The notes: generated from the sequence alone by a model not told the origin. DNA of 64,000 bases from Pseudoflavonifractor sp050943825 (GCF_050943825.1 NZ_JBMNPX010000013.1:12763-76762); one strand, 5' to 3'. Shown: positions 25,292 through 34,568, counted from the stretch's first letter. Numbers and translations are program-made.

Positions 25292-26445
25292 AGCCTATCC
25301 GTGTCATGACCATTTTCGGCACCCGGCCTGAGGCCATCAAGATGGCGCCCCTGGTGCAGGAGCTGAGCCGCCGGGAGGGGATTGAGTCCCTGTGCTGCGT
25401 TACCGCTCAGCACCGGCAGATGCTGGACTCGGTGCTGGAGATTTTCCGTCTGAAGCCGGACTATGACCTGAATATTATGGAGCCCCGTCAGACCTTGTCC
25501 ACCATCACCACCAAGTGCCTTCTGGGCCTGGAGGAGGTGTTCCAGACTGCCAAGCCCGACCTGGTGCTGGTCCATGGCGATACCTCCACCACCTTTGCCG
25601 GAGCCCTGGCCGCCTTCTACCATCAGATTATGGTGGGCCACGTGGAGGCCGGTCTGCGTACCTGGGACAAGTACTCCCCCTATCCGGAGGAGATGAACCG
25701 CACCCTGGTGGGGGACATTGCCGACCTGCATTTCTGCCCCACGCCCGCCAACCGGGCCAACCTGGCTGGCGAGGGAATCAAGGACGGGGTGTTTATCACC
25801 GGCAATACCGTCATCGACGCCCTTCAGACAACGGTTGTAAAGGATTATCACTTTGCGACTGACCTGCTCAACCATCTGGACTATGCGGGCAAAAAGATCA
25901 TCCTGGTGACCTGCCATCGCCGGGAGAATTACGGCCAGCCCATGACCAACATCATGACCGCCCTGCGCCGCATAGCGGACGCCCACGAGGATGTGGAGCT
26001 GGTGTACCCGGTGCACCTGTCCCCGGTGGTGCGGGAGGCGGCATCCAAGTATCTCTCCGGCCACCCCAGAATTCACCTTATCGATCCTCTGGATGTGGAG
26101 GAGATGCACAACCTGATGGCCCGGTGCTATCTGGTGATGACCGACTCGGGCGGACTGCAGGAGGAGGCGCCCGCCCTGGGCCGTCCGGTGCTTGTTTTGC
26201 GCCGGGAGACCGAGCGGCCCGAGGCCGTGGAGGCGGGCACCGTGAAGATTGCAGGCACCGAGGAAGAGGATGTGTTCCAGCTGGCCCACACCCTGCTGAC
26301 CGATGCCAAGGCCTACGGCGAGATGGCCCACGCAGTTAATCCCTACGGCGACGGCCAGGCCTGCCGCCGCATTGCCGACGCCATTGAGTGGAAATTCGGC
26401 CTGCGGGAGCAGGCGCCTGAAGCGTTCAATACACTGGGCAAATAA
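25288..26445 (+). CDS. mnaA: UDP-N-acetylglucosamine 2-epimerase (non-hydrolysing)
   Basis: The enzyme interconverts UDP-GlcNAc and UDP-ManNAc, the donor for teichoic-acid-like linkage units. The 385 residues show the GT-B fold motifs: VMTIFGTRPEAIKMAPL at the N terminus, LVHGDTSTTFAGALAAFY, VGHVEAGLRT, VTCHRRENYG and DSGGLQEEAPALGRPVLVLR. The symbol wecB would serve equally. It is coupled to the upstream GlcNAc-1-P transferase. Confidence 0.95.
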   Translation: MKPIRVMTIFGTRPEAIKMAPLVQELSRREGIESLCCVTAQHRQMLDSVLEIFRLKPDYDLNIMEPRQTLSTITTKCLLGLEEVFQTAKPDLVLVHGDTSTTFAGALAAFYHQIMVGHVEAGLRTWDKYSPYPEEMNRTLVGDIADLHFCPTPANRANLAGEGIKDGVFITGNTVIDALQTTVVKDYHFATDLLNHLDYAGKKIILVTCHRRENYGQPMTNIMTALRRIADAHEDVELVYPVHLSPVVREAASKYLSGHPRIHLIDPLDVEEMHNLMARCYLVMTDSGGLQEEAPALGRPVLVLRRETERPEAVEAGTVKIAGTEEEDVFQLAHTLLTDAKAYGEMAHAVNPYGDGQACRRIADAIEWKFGLREQAPEAFNTLGK

Positions 26446-26484
26446 TATCAGTGCAGCGGCCCGGTCCGGCGAGGAGGTGGAGGC

Positions 26485-27261
26485 GTGGAAGGAAAGAACA
26501 GGACGATTTTCGTGGTGCTCATCGCCATTGTGATTGTAGTGGCGGTGTTTTCCAGCTTTGGCCTCAATCTGTTCGCGCCGGCCGCCCCCGAGATCACCCT
26601 TCCGGCGGTCACCGATCCGGCGGAGGACCAGCAGGGCCAGAGCGGCCAGCCGGCGGATACAGACCGCTATGTCCGGGTGGAAGTGACGCCGGAGACGGTA
26701 CAGAGTGTCATCCGGACCATGGTGCCTCTTCAGCCCGAGAGCTATTTCCGGACCATTACGGTGGAAACCTCTCTGGGAGACGGGACCATGGGTGCCACAG
26801 TCAACCGGGTCTGGCAGGACGGGGCGTGGACACAGGTGGAATCCGCCTGGCCTGGCGGAACCGTGGAACATACCATAGTGGGGGACGGGACCGTCTACCG
26901 CTGGTATGACAGCGACAGCACCTGGACCTCCTGGGACGCGGGAGAGCGGGACATCAACATGGCCCAGCGTATTCCTACCTATGAGGATGTGCTGGCGCTG
27001 AATGTAAAGTCAATTACCTCCACAGGATATGAGGAGCGGAGCGGAGAATCCTGTGTCTACGTGGAGACGGCAGAGAACGAGCTGGGCAACCGGGAGCGCT
27101 ACTGGGTGTCGGTATCCAACGGCCTGCTGATTGGCGCGGAGACCTGGTGCGGCGACGAGCTGGTCATGCGGATGTCCTCCGAGCCGGTAGAGATGCCGGT
27201 GCCCGCGGGCACAAGCTTCACCCTTCCCGACGGCACTGTGCTCCATACTGTGGAGGGGTGA
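26485..27261 (+). CDS. Membrane-anchored extracytoplasmic protein of unknown function
   Basis: The GTG start at 26485 follows GAGGAGGTGGAGG. The 258 residues have one N-terminal membrane helix (about residues 7-29), an acidic, Gln/Gly-rich linker to about residue 60, then a beta-rich domain outside the membrane. There are two cysteines in the mature part. The domain reads somewhat like lipoprotein-carrier-type folds (repeated aromatic and Val/Thr strands) but I do not recognise a family. It lies 39 bases after mnaA and may share its transcript. Confidence 0.75.
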   Translation: MEGKNRTIFVVLIAIVIVVAVFSSFGLNLFAPAAPEITLPAVTDPAEDQQGQSGQPADTDRYVRVEVTPETVQSVIRTMVPLQPESYFRTITVETSLGDGTMGATVNRVWQDGAWTQVESAWPGGTVEHTIVGDGTVYRWYDSDSTWTSWDAGERDINMAQRIPTYEDVLALNVKSITSTGYEERSGESCVYVETAENELGNRERYWVSVSNGLLIGAETWCGDELVMRMSSEPVEMPVPAGTSFTLPDGTVLHTVEG

Positions 27262-27269
27262 ACGGATCA

Positions 27270-27578
27270 TCACTCCAGCCCCAGCAGCAGGAGCAGCCCC
27301 AGTGTGATCATCAGCTCCACATCATCCCCCTCCATAAAGAGAAAGAGGAGAATGAGCAGGAGAAGCACATCTCTGCTGTCCAGCTGGTCCAGCTTGAGGC
27401 TTTTGAGCAGTGAGGCGAGGGCCCCGGCAGTTTTTTCCGTGCCGGAAGCCGCCGAGGCCTGAGGCGGGGTGTGGGCTTCCGGGCCGTGGGTGGCTCTGGC
27501 CGCCTGATGGGTGGGGGGAGCGTCCTCCTCCGGAATCCGGGTGTATCCTCCGGCGCCGGGGATGTAGCGGTTATACAT
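27270..27578 (-). CDS. Small membrane protein of unknown function
   Basis: The 102 residues have a Pro/Ala/His-rich N-terminal half, then the segment SLKLDQLDSRDVLLLLILLFLFMEGDD with a very hydrophobic helix, and a second Leu-rich helix at the C terminus. The LD..D..LLLL pattern is common in small proteins beside sporulation genes in Oscillospiraceae, but no function is known to me. It overlaps the next upstream gene by 8 bases, so the two are coupled. Confidence 0.65.
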   Translation of the reverse strand: MYNRYIPGAGGYTRIPEEDAPPTHQAARATHGPEAHTPPQASAASGTEKTAGALASLLKSLKLDQLDSRDVLLLLILLFLFMEGDDVELMITLGLLLLLGLE

Positions 27579-28086
27579 CCGCTCCGCCTCCTTCCTTTTT
27601 GAAGACCTGGAAGGCGACCCGGATGACCCGGGAGAGCTTGGCGATCTGAATGGCCTTTTCCAGCTTGGCCTGGCGCTCCTCCTTCAGGAAGGGTTTCAGG
27701 GCGTTGAGGAGGGCGGTGCGCCGGTCGTCCTCGGCGCTGTACGCGGAAAAGAGCTGGAGGCCGATCTGAATCAGCTTGGGGTCCAGATTACCCAGGGCGG
27801 ACAGGGGATTGTCCCCGCCGGCGCTCTGGTCCTCTGCCTGGGGCTGGCCGGTTAGACCGGCCAGCAGGGCGGCCACAGCCTCTGAATTCGGCGTCTGGCC
27901 TCCGGCATCCTCATCAGAGTCCGTGTGGGAGGGTGACTCGGCCGCCCGGTCGTCCTGCCCGTCGTTCTGCCCATCGGAAGCGGCAGTATCCCCGGTGTCC
28001 GAAAGGGACCGGGCAATGGACATAATCTGGCCCATAGCCTCCGGATTGCCCAGAATCGCATTCAGTTTATCCTCCAGATCGGCCAT
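27571..28086 (-). CDS. Acidic hypothetical protein, coupled to small membrane protein
   Basis: The 171 residues have an N-terminal helix (ADLEDKLNAILGNPEAMGQIMSIA), a low-complexity middle rich in Asp, Ser, Gly and Gln (about residues 32-95), and a basic helical C-terminal part (LKPFLKEERQAKLEKAIQIAKLSRVIRVAF). The N-terminal helix resembles the repeated NPE/SPE helix in the neighbouring 93-residue protein, suggesting distant relation. Function is unknown. Confidence 0.68.
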   Translation of the reverse strand: MADLEDKLNAILGNPEAMGQIMSIARSLSDTGDTAASDGQNDGQDDRAAESPSHTDSDEDAGGQTPNSEAVAALLAGLTGQPQAEDQSAGGDNPLSALGNLDPKLIQIGLQLFSAYSAEDDRRTALLNALKPFLKEERQAKLEKAIQIAKLSRVIRVAFQVFKKEGGGADV

Positions 28087-28128
28087 GGCTCACCCTCCGT
28101 TCCCTGGGAAAATCCAGCGGCTGTTGGC

Positions 28129-28410
28129 TTACTTTTTGGGCAGGGCTCCGCTGATGCGCCCCACAACCTCGGCACCCTCCTTGCTCTGCATCAGGCGCTC
28201 CACAATACCGGTGAGGGCTTTGGTATCGCCCTTCATGGCGGCGTCGGCGGCGCCCTTGAGGCCGCTGCCCGCCTGGCGGTTGAGCATCTCCATCAGGGCT
28301 TTGGTGTCCGGAGAGCTCATGATGCGGGCCAGCGCCTCCTTGTTTTTCAGCAGCGCTGCGGCCTCCGGGGATTTCATCAGATCGTTCAGGTTGGATTTGG
28401 GTGCTGCCAT
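28129..28410 (-). CDS. Small helical hypothetical protein
   Basis: The ATG at 28410 has GGAGGG seven bases upstream. The 93 residues are almost all helical, with the repeated pattern LMKSPEAAALLKNKEALARIMSSPD followed by a second similar block, and end in a basic tail. It heads a three-gene minus-strand unit with the two genes that follow. I do not recognise the family; a spore or envelope role is only a guess from the linked membrane protein. Confidence 0.65.
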   Translation of the reverse strand: MAAPKSNLNDLMKSPEAAALLKNKEALARIMSSPDTKALMEMLNRQAGSGLKGAADAAMKGDTKALTGIVERLMQSKEGAEVVGRISGALPKK

Positions 28411-28496
28411 GGCGTATCCCTCCAATCAACATTGTATGTATGCCATCCATTGAACTTCACTCTCATTCTATGCCCGACAGGGGAGATGGTGCATTG

Positions 28497-28970
28497 ATGA
28501 AACTGTTGGTTTTTTCCGATTCCCATGGAAATATCGAGCATATGCGCCGGGCGGTGGAGCAGGAGCGGCCGGATCAGATTCTCCACCTGGGGGATGTGAT
28601 GCGGGACGCGGCGGAGCTGTCCCGGGCCTATCCGAATATCCCGCTGGAGCTGGTGCCCGGCAACTGTGACTACGCCACCGACGTGCCCGCCCAGAAGATT
28701 CTGTATTTTGAGGGCCGCCGGATTCTCATGACCCACGGACACATCTACCATGTCAAGCTGGGGATAGGCCAGGCGGTCAGGGCGGCTGTGGAGGCCAAGG
28801 TGGATGTCCTTCTCTTCGGACACACCCATGAGGCCTTCTGCTGTGAGCAGGACGGCCTGTGGGTCATGAACCCCGGCACCATCCGGGGCGGTCTGGTGCC
28901 GACCTGCGGCATCATCCGCCTGGAGGGGGAGCGTACGTCCTGCGAAATCCTTGAAATTCCGAGGGGGTAA
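28497..28970 (+). CDS. YfcE/MJ0936-family metallophosphoesterase
   Basis: The 157 residues form a small calcineurin-like phosphoesterase. All metal-binding blocks are visible: VFSDSHGN, LHLGDV, PGNCDY (with the catalytic Asn), MTHGHIYHVK and FGHTHEA. The start at 28497 was chosen because it opens directly with MKLLVFSDSHGN; the longer frame upstream runs into the divergent gene. It is followed after 4 bases by coaX. The natural substrate is not known. Confidence 0.9.
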   Translation: MKLLVFSDSHGNIEHMRRAVEQERPDQILHLGDVMRDAAELSRAYPNIPLELVPGNCDYATDVPAQKILYFEGRRILMTHGHIYHVKLGIGQAVRAAVEAKVDVLLFGHTHEAFCCEQDGLWVMNPGTIRGGLVPTCGIIRLEGERTSCEILEIPRG

Positions 28971-28974
28971 AGGT

Positions 28975-29760
28975 ATGCTGCTTGCGGTTGACGTTGGCAA
29001 CACCAATATGGTGTTCGGCATTTATGAGGGAGACAAGCTGGCGGGTAGCTTCCGCCTGAAGACCGATGCCAGCCGGACCGGGGATGAGATCGGCCTGCTG
29101 GCCACCCAGTATTTTGAGAAATTCGGTCTGGACGCCAACAGGGTGGAGGATGTGATCATCGCCTCGGTGGTACCCTCTGTGATGTATGCCCTTACCAGCG
29201 CTATGGTTCACTATTTCAACCGCAAGCCCCTTGTCATCGACAACGGGGTGGACCCCGGTCTGCCCTACGCGGTGGGCGGGAATGAACGGCTGGGCGCTGA
29301 CCGCTCGGTGGCCTGTGTGGCCGCCCTGGAGAAATACGGCGCCCCGCTGGTGGTGCTGGACTTCGGAACCGCCACCACAGTGGATGCGGTCAGCCAGGAG
29401 GGCGCCTACCTAGGCGGCTGCATCACGGCTGGCGTGCGCATCTCCACGGAGGCCCTGTTCCAGAAAGCTGCTATGCTCCCCAACGTAGAGCTGGCAGCAC
29501 CTGACAAGGTCCTGAACTGTACAGCTGTCGGCCAGATCCAGGCGGGAGCGGTTCTGGGATATATCGGCGCCATGGAGTATCTCATCCGCCGCACCAAGCA
29601 GGAGATGGGGTATCCGGAGGGGGAGATCAAGGTGGTGGCTACCGGCGGATTGTCCCGGATGGTGGCGGACAACACGGACCTGATTGACCTGGTGGATGAG
29701 AACCTGATTCTGGACGGCCTGCGCATTATCTACCGGCGTTATCAAGGGGAAAAAGCATAA
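28975..29760 (+). CDS. coaX: Type III pantothenate kinase
   Basis: CoaX phosphorylates pantothenate, the first step of coenzyme A synthesis. The 261 residues belong to the ASKHA fold: MLLAVDVGNTNMVFGIY (phosphate 1), GNERLGADRSVA, LDFGTATTVDAVSQEG (phosphate 2) and LGGCITAGVRIS. Its start follows the phosphoesterase stop by 4 bases. A bidirectional terminator separates it from convergent sigG. Confidence 0.96.
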   Translation: MLLAVDVGNTNMVFGIYEGDKLAGSFRLKTDASRTGDEIGLLATQYFEKFGLDANRVEDVIIASVVPSVMYALTSAMVHYFNRKPLVIDNGVDPGLPYAVGGNERLGADRSVACVAALEKYGAPLVVLDFGTATTVDAVSQEGAYLGGCITAGVRISTEALFQKAAMLPNVELAAPDKVLNCTAVGQIQAGAVLGYIGAMEYLIRRTKQEMGYPEGEIKVVATGGLSRMVADNTDLIDLVDENLILDGLRIIYRRYQGEKA

Positions 29761-29765
29761 AAGCA

Positions 29766-29792
29766 ACACGGGGGAGCGATGCTCCCCCGTGT
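29766..29792. terminator. Bidirectional terminator between coaX and sigG
   Basis: A perfect 12-bp stem (29766-29777 with 29781-29792) with a GAT loop is followed by CTGTTT on the plus strand and by TTGCTTTTAT on the minus strand. Confidence 0.82.
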
Positions 29793-29796
29793 CTGT

Positions 29797-30567
29797 TTAC
29801 AGGCTTTTTCTGATTTTCCAGATGGCGTTTTTCTCCAGCCGGGACACCTGGGCCTGGGAGATGCCGATTTCAGCCGACACCTCCATCTGGGTCCTGCCCT
29901 CAAAAAAGCGGAGGCTCAGGATGTGCCGCTCCCGGTCGGAGAGGTGGGAGATGGCCTCCTTCAGGGCGATCTGTTCCAGCCAGCTCTCGTCAGTGTTCTT
30001 GCTGTCCTTCACCTGGTCCATGACGCAGATGGCGTCGCCGCCGTCGGAGTAGACCGGCTCATAGAGGGACACCGGATCCATAATGGCGTCCATGGCAAAG
30101 ACCACATCCTCCCGTTTCAGGTCCAGCATTTTAGCGATCTCCTCCATGGTGGGCTCCCGCTGGTGCTCGGCCATGAATTTCTCCTTGGCCTGGAGGACCT
30201 TGTAGGCGGTGTCCCGCATGGAGCGGGAGACGCGCATGGAGCTGTTGTCCCGGAGGTAGCGCCGGATTTCTCCCACAATCATGGGCACGCCGTAGGTTGA
30301 GAAGCGGACGTCCAGGTCGGTGTTGAAGTTGTCGATGGCCTTGATGAGGCCGATGCAGCCCACCTGAAACAGGTCGTCTACGTTTTCGCCCCGGTTGCTG
30401 AACTTCTGGATGACGGACAGAACCAGCCGGAGGTTGCCTGCAATCAGCTCCTCCCGGGCGGCCATATCCCCCTCCTTGGTGCGTTTGAGCAGCGCCACGG
30501 TCTCCTCGTTTTTCAGCACCTTGAGCTTGGACGTGTTAACCCCGCAGATTTCCACCTTTCCCTGCAA
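29797..30567 (-). CDS. sigG: Sporulation sigma factor SigG
   Basis: Sigma-G drives late forespore gene expression. The 256 residues open KVEICGVNTSKLKVLKNEE, a signature of SigG rather than SigF. Region 2 contains DDLFQVGCIGLIKAIDNFNTDLDVRFSTYGVPMIVGEIRRYLRD, and region 4 ends TQMEVSAEIGISQAQVSRLEKNA. The start appears to be a TTG at 30567 after GGGGGG. A GTATG and GATACTG pair about 17 bases apart upstream loosely resembles a SigF/SigG promoter, but this is weak. It shows the organism belongs to a spore-forming lineage. Confidence 0.95.
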   Translation of the reverse strand: MQGKVEICGVNTSKLKVLKNEETVALLKRTKEGDMAAREELIAGNLRLVLSVIQKFSNRGENVDDLFQVGCIGLIKAIDNFNTDLDVRFSTYGVPMIVGEIRRYLRDNSSMRVSRSMRDTAYKVLQAKEKFMAEHQREPTMEEIAKMLDLKREDVVFAMDAIMDPVSLYEPVYSDGGDAICVMDQVKDSKNTDESWLEQIALKEAISHLSDRERHILSLRFFEGRTQMEVSAEIGISQAQVSRLEKNAIWKIRKSL

Positions 30568-30696
30568 GCCGATACCCCCCTGTGAATGCGCTGTTTACAG
30601 TATCTCCCGGCCCAGTGGATTCATACGGGCCGGCAGAGGGGTATATTTTTTATCGTAGGACGGTTTTCCCTTGCTTTTGGCAAACAGGCAGGTGAG

Positions 30697-30743
30697 AAAA
30701 GGAACGGCTGAATTTCCAAACCCGGTTTGGAAATTCAGCCGTT
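30697..30743 (-). terminator. Strong terminator of the LCP gene
   Basis: A perfect 19-bp stem (30703-30721 with 30725-30743) with a 3-base loop is followed on the minus strand by CCTTTTCTC. Confidence 0.88.
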
Positions 30744-30747
30744 CTTC

Positions 30748-31803
30748 TTATTCAACCTCAAAAATATTCAGTTCATCCAGCTCCAGGGGCTCGGTATAGG
30801 GGTTGAGCATGGTGTTTACGATGTCCAGAACCTCTTCGGGATAGAGCTGATAGAGCCAGTCCAGGCCCTTGTAGGAGACCTCACCGTTTCCCGGGAGCGT
30901 GGCGGTGGACAGCCCGTTTTCCAGGTCAAAGCCCAGGGCGGGCTCCACAAACCAGAGCATCTCACGGAAGCTCAGGTTCGTGTCCACTGTGTCGGCGATA
31001 ATTTCCACATAGGAGGGGAGGTTCTGCGGATTTGCCAGGGCCTTTTTGGCAATGGCGGCCAGGAGCTGCTGCTGGGTTCTGGTCCGGCCAATGTCGGAGT
31101 CCGGATAGGGAATGGTGCCGTCACTGTTCTTGCGCAGGCGGCAGACCAGCAGCGCCTCCTCGCCGGTGAGGTGCTGCAGACCGGGCTCAAAGTGGATATG
31201 CAGGTCCTGGTCCGGCGCATCGTAGCTCATGTGGACGGGAATATCGAATTCCACCCCGCCCAGCAGATCCACCAGCTCCACAAAGCCCTCGATGTCAATG
31301 ATGACATGGTAGTCGATTGGAATACCCAGCAGATCGGATACGCAATTCTCCAGCTCCTCAATTCCTTTATAGTACAGGGAATTGATTCTCAGGGAACCGG
31401 CGTTCACCAGGGTGTCCCGGGGGATGGACACCAGGCCGACAGTCTGGTTGACGGTGTCGTAGGTGAGAACCATGATGGTGTCCGTATTGCCGCTGACCTG
31501 ATCCGTGGCCACCAGAAGGAAGGTGTAGCAGTAAGGCTTCCGCTCGTGGGTGCGGCTGACCTGCTGATCCGGAGAGGGACTGCTGGATGCCTCCGGACTC
31601 TGGCTGGCCGGGAGGCTGCTCTCAGGTTGAGATGCCGCCGAAGGAGGCGGGGCGGGCGTGGGCTCCTTTGCCAGCAGCTTGTAGGCGCAGTAGAAGATTA
31701 CAATGATGGCAGCGATAACAGCCAGAATGATGTAGAGAATCTTCAGCACCTTCCGGGCGATGGCCTGCGGGCTGTTTGAGGGGCTGCTGTGGGATGGCTT
31801 CAT
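30748..31803 (-). CDS. LytR-CpsA-Psr (LCP) family protein
   Basis: LCP enzymes attach wall polymers such as teichoic acids to peptidoglycan from undecaprenyl carriers. The 351 residues have a short cytoplasmic N terminus, one membrane helix (about residues 20-47), a Ser/Pro-rich linker (about 50-85), and the LCP domain with LLVATDQVSGNTDTIMVLTYD and the conserved Arg motif SIPRDTLVN. It is a plausible partner of the TagO/MnaA pathway at 24-26 kb. The 80 bases before it toward the CobW gene hold no gene. Confidence 0.9.
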   Translation of the reverse strand: MKPSHSSPSNSPQAIARKVLKILYIILAVIAAIIVIFYCAYKLLAKEPTPAPPPSAASQPESSLPASQSPEASSSPSPDQQVSRTHERKPYCYTFLLVATDQVSGNTDTIMVLTYDTVNQTVGLVSIPRDTLVNAGSLRINSLYYKGIEELENCVSDLLGIPIDYHVIIDIEGFVELVDLLGGVEFDIPVHMSYDAPDQDLHIHFEPGLQHLTGEEALLVCRLRKNSDGTIPYPDSDIGRTRTQQQLLAAIAKKALANPQNLPSYVEIIADTVDTNLSFREMLWFVEPALGFDLENGLSTATLPGNGEVSYKGLDWLYQLYPEEVLDIVNTMLNPYTEPLELDELNIFEVE

Positions 31804-31883
31804 ATGCTACCTCCTGGATATCTCTCTTTAGAGGAAGGCCTTCCGGTGGGCAACAGGACAGGTAAGCGGCGCTGTTTGCGGCG

Positions 31884-32810
31884 TTACCGCAGGTCCACAG
31901 GGGACTGGAAGCAGCGCTTGGCGGCGTCCAGGGTGACGGAGAAGATGCGCACGCCAATGTTGGAGATGATGACCAGCTGGGTCTGACCCAGGGCGTCTCC
32001 CCAGTCCTCCATCTGGCAGATCGTGCCCACCATGCTGACATTTTTGGTGCCCTCGGTGGTGCGGCAGAAGCCCTTGACCCGGTAGGTGGAGGGGGCAATC
32101 TCCTCCAGGAACTGCCGGAGCGCCTGGGGCGTGACAGCCTCCTGGGTGGAGAGGGTGATGGTGACGGGGCGGCTGCTCTCGGTATTGGAGCTCTCCTGGG
32201 GGGCGGCCTCCTCCTGGGGACCTTCGGAGAGGATCTCCCGCAGGGAGACGTTGGCGTAGGTGGTGCGGTAGAGGGCGGCCTTGGGATTGATCTCCCGGAT
32301 GGACTGCTCCACCTGGGAGAGCTGTTCCTCAGTCACCAGATCCGCCTTGTTGAGAATCACGGCCCGGCTGTACTCCACCTGACGGCGGAGGGCCAGAAGG
32401 AGCTTGAGGTACTTGGGGAAGTAGAGGGCGTCCACCAGGCAGATGGCACCGCAGTAGTCATAGACCGCGCCGGAGAGGGTGGCAATCTGGTCCAGAATGG
32501 AGGAGATGCTGGAGGGATCGGCCAGACCGGAGGCCTCCACAAACACATAGTCCAGATCCCGCCCGGCCAGGTCGATGAGGGAGTCCACAAAAGAGTCCTT
32601 GATGCAGGCGCAGAAGATGGAGCCGTTGTTGAGCTCAATCATGCTGGCGCCGGGGATGTCGTGGCGGATGAGGGCGCCGTCCACGCCGGTACCGCTGAAT
32701 TCGTTGACAATCAGGCCGATTTTCTCCTGGGAGAACTCCTGGAGCACGTGGTTGAGGAAGGTGGTCTTGCCCGCGCCCAGGAAGCCGGTGAGAAGAACAA
32801 GCTTGCTCAT
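31884..32810 (-). CDS. CobW/P47K-family GTPase (metal chaperone type)
   Basis: The 308-residue protein is a G3E GTPase with Walker A GFLGAGKTTF near the N terminus, a switch region with the zinc-related motif GSIFCACIKDSF (family form CxCC; here C-A-C) and the base-binding NKADL. The C-terminal CobW_C-like half is shorter than usual. The ATG at 32810 has GGAGG nine bases upstream and is preferred to the ATG at 32819. It heads the minus-strand cluster next to corrinoid proteins, so a role in cobalt or corrinoid loading is likely by context, not proved. Confidence 0.88.
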   Translation of the reverse strand: MSKLVLLTGFLGAGKTTFLNHVLQEFSQEKIGLIVNEFSGTGVDGALIRHDIPGASMIELNNGSIFCACIKDSFVDSLIDLAGRDLDYVFVEASGLADPSSISSILDQIATLSGAVYDYCGAICLVDALYFPKYLKLLLALRRQVEYSRAVILNKADLVTEEQLSQVEQSIREINPKAALYRTTYANVSLREILSEGPQEEAAPQESSNTESSRPVTITLSTQEAVTPQALRQFLEEIAPSTYRVKGFCRTTEGTKNVSMVGTICQMEDWGDALGQTQLVIISNIGVRIFSVTLDAAKRCFQSPVDLR

Positions 32811-32831
32811 AAAATCCATCCTCCGTGACAG

Positions 32832-34568
32832 TTAAAAGTTCATATTCATGATGTAAGTCTCCATGAACTTGGCGCTGGTGGCCAGCTCCAAATGCTCAAT
32901 GGTGGCGGGCAGAGCCTTGCAGCGGTCCATTTCAGCCTGGTTCAGCAGGCACATCTGCACGCCCTGTCCTGCGCCGTTGCCGATGGAGCGGATCCGGTCT
33001 CTGGGGACAGGAGGCAGCAGACCGATCTCCAGGGCACGGTCGATGTCGATGTAGTTGCCGAAGGCGCCGGCCAGGTAGAGGGCGTCCAGCTGGTCGGGGG
33101 AGAGACCGGCCTCCTCCAGCAGGGTCATGCAGCCGGAGAAGATAGAGCTCTTGGCCAGCTGAATCTGCCGCACATCGTGCTGGGAGAGATAGACGGGCCG
33201 TTCGCCCCGGGTAAAGAAGAAGGCGGTATTATGCTCACCCACTTCACCCAGATATTCGGCCAGAGGGCTGTCCGGCTGTTCGTCAAGGAATTCATCCCGG
33301 GGCAAGAGACGGCCGGACTCGTCGATGATACCCGCCCGGCACAGCTCGGCCACCGCGTCGATGATGGCGGAGCCGCACAGGCCGATAGGCTCTGTGCCGC
33401 CGATGACCCGGTAGGTGAGCTTGCCGTCCTGGAGGGAGACCCGCTCAATGGCGCCCTCCATGCCCCGCATACCGCAGGCGATGTTTCCGCCCTCCAGGGC
33501 AGGGCCGCAGGCAGTGGAGGAGACCTTATATTTGGTACCGCTGCCCACGGCAATCTCGCCGTTGGTGCCCAGATCCACCATCAGGCAGGGGCCTGTGTCG
33601 GTGGGAAGGGTGAGGATGACAGCGGTGGTGTCGGCGCCCACAAAGCCGCCCAGCAGGGGGAGGAACTCCACTACGCCGCCCGCGGGCATTTCAATTCCCG
33701 CCTCCTTGGCGGAGCAGTGGACGGAACCGGCGGTGATATTGACAAAGGGATCCTGGGAGAGGCCATAGGGGTCCAGGCCCAGGAACAGGTGCTGCATGGT
33801 GCTGTTGCCGCAGAGCACCAGATGGTAGAGATGGCTGCGGAAGCCGGGAATTTTCTCCTCCGTCCGGTCCAGAAGGTCGTGGATGGTGCCGCGGATATAG
33901 CCGGTCAGCTCATCCAGTCCGCCCTCGCTTTCACGGGTGTGGAGGATGCGGGAGATGACGTCGGCGCCTCTGACAATCTGTCCGTTCAGCGCGGACACGG
34001 TGTTGAGCAGAGTGCCGGTGTTCAGGTCGTAGGCGTAGAGGACTACAGAGGTGGTGCCGATGTCAATGGCTCCGCCGTAGAGCAGAGCAGTGGTGTCGCC
34101 CGCTTCAACTGCAACGGGCTGCCCGCGGTAGGAGACAAAGGTGACACGGTCCACCGAAGCGTCGGCCATCAGCTTGGAAAATGGGCGCAAGATGCTGGGA
34201 GACAAGGGGTCCAGGTAGGCGCCGCAGTGAGGGGGCAGCAGCTCAGCCCTGGTCATGCAGCGCTTTGAGACGGCGGGGGAGAGGCGGGCCCGGTGGGCGG
34301 AGCGGCCCTCAGTCACGATGGAGGCGTCACGGGTGAGCTGGTGCTCCTCTAGGTAGACGGTCATGTCGCAGTCCACAACTGTCCGGCAGGCGAGGACAGT
34401 TTCGGAGGTGCCGTTGCGGTCAACCTGGACGGCGCACTTGCCGCAGGTACCCTGTCCGCCGCAGACCAGATCCAGGGGGAAACCGGCGGCGGCGCAGGCC
34501 TGGGCGATGGTGACGCCGCCGGAGGTCTCAAAGGCGGCGTTCTGATTGGGCAGTTTGATACAATACAT
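32832..34568 (-). CDS. RACo-like ASKHA corrinoid activation protein with 2Fe-2S domain
   Basis: Proteins of this type use ATP and an electron donor to reduce inactive Co(II) corrinoid to Co(I) on methyltransferase corrinoid proteins. The ATG at 34568 follows GGAGGG. The 578 residues start with a ferredoxin-like domain holding DLVCGGQGTCGKCAVQ and a fourth Cys about 30 residues on (VLACRT), then a linker, then the actin-like ASKHA part with YGGAIDIGTTSVVLYAYDL and MVDLGTNGEIAVG and a C-terminal GNGAGQGV. It lies between the CobW gene and the B12-activation-domain gene. Confidence 0.9.
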   Translation of the reverse strand: MYCIKLPNQNAAFETSGGVTIAQACAAAGFPLDLVCGGQGTCGKCAVQVDRNGTSETVLACRTVVDCDMTVYLEEHQLTRDASIVTEGRSAHRARLSPAVSKRCMTRAELLPPHCGAYLDPLSPSILRPFSKLMADASVDRVTFVSYRGQPVAVEAGDTTALLYGGAIDIGTTSVVLYAYDLNTGTLLNTVSALNGQIVRGADVISRILHTRESEGGLDELTGYIRGTIHDLLDRTEEKIPGFRSHLYHLVLCGNSTMQHLFLGLDPYGLSQDPFVNITAGSVHCSAKEAGIEMPAGGVVEFLPLLGGFVGADTTAVILTLPTDTGPCLMVDLGTNGEIAVGSGTKYKVSSTACGPALEGGNIACGMRGMEGAIERVSLQDGKLTYRVIGGTEPIGLCGSAIIDAVAELCRAGIIDESGRLLPRDEFLDEQPDSPLAEYLGEVGEHNTAFFFTRGERPVYLSQHDVRQIQLAKSSIFSGCMTLLEEAGLSPDQLDALYLAGAFGNYIDIDRALEIGLLPPVPRDRIRSIGNGAGQGVQMCLLNQAEMDRCKALPATIEHLELATSAKFMETYIMNMNF

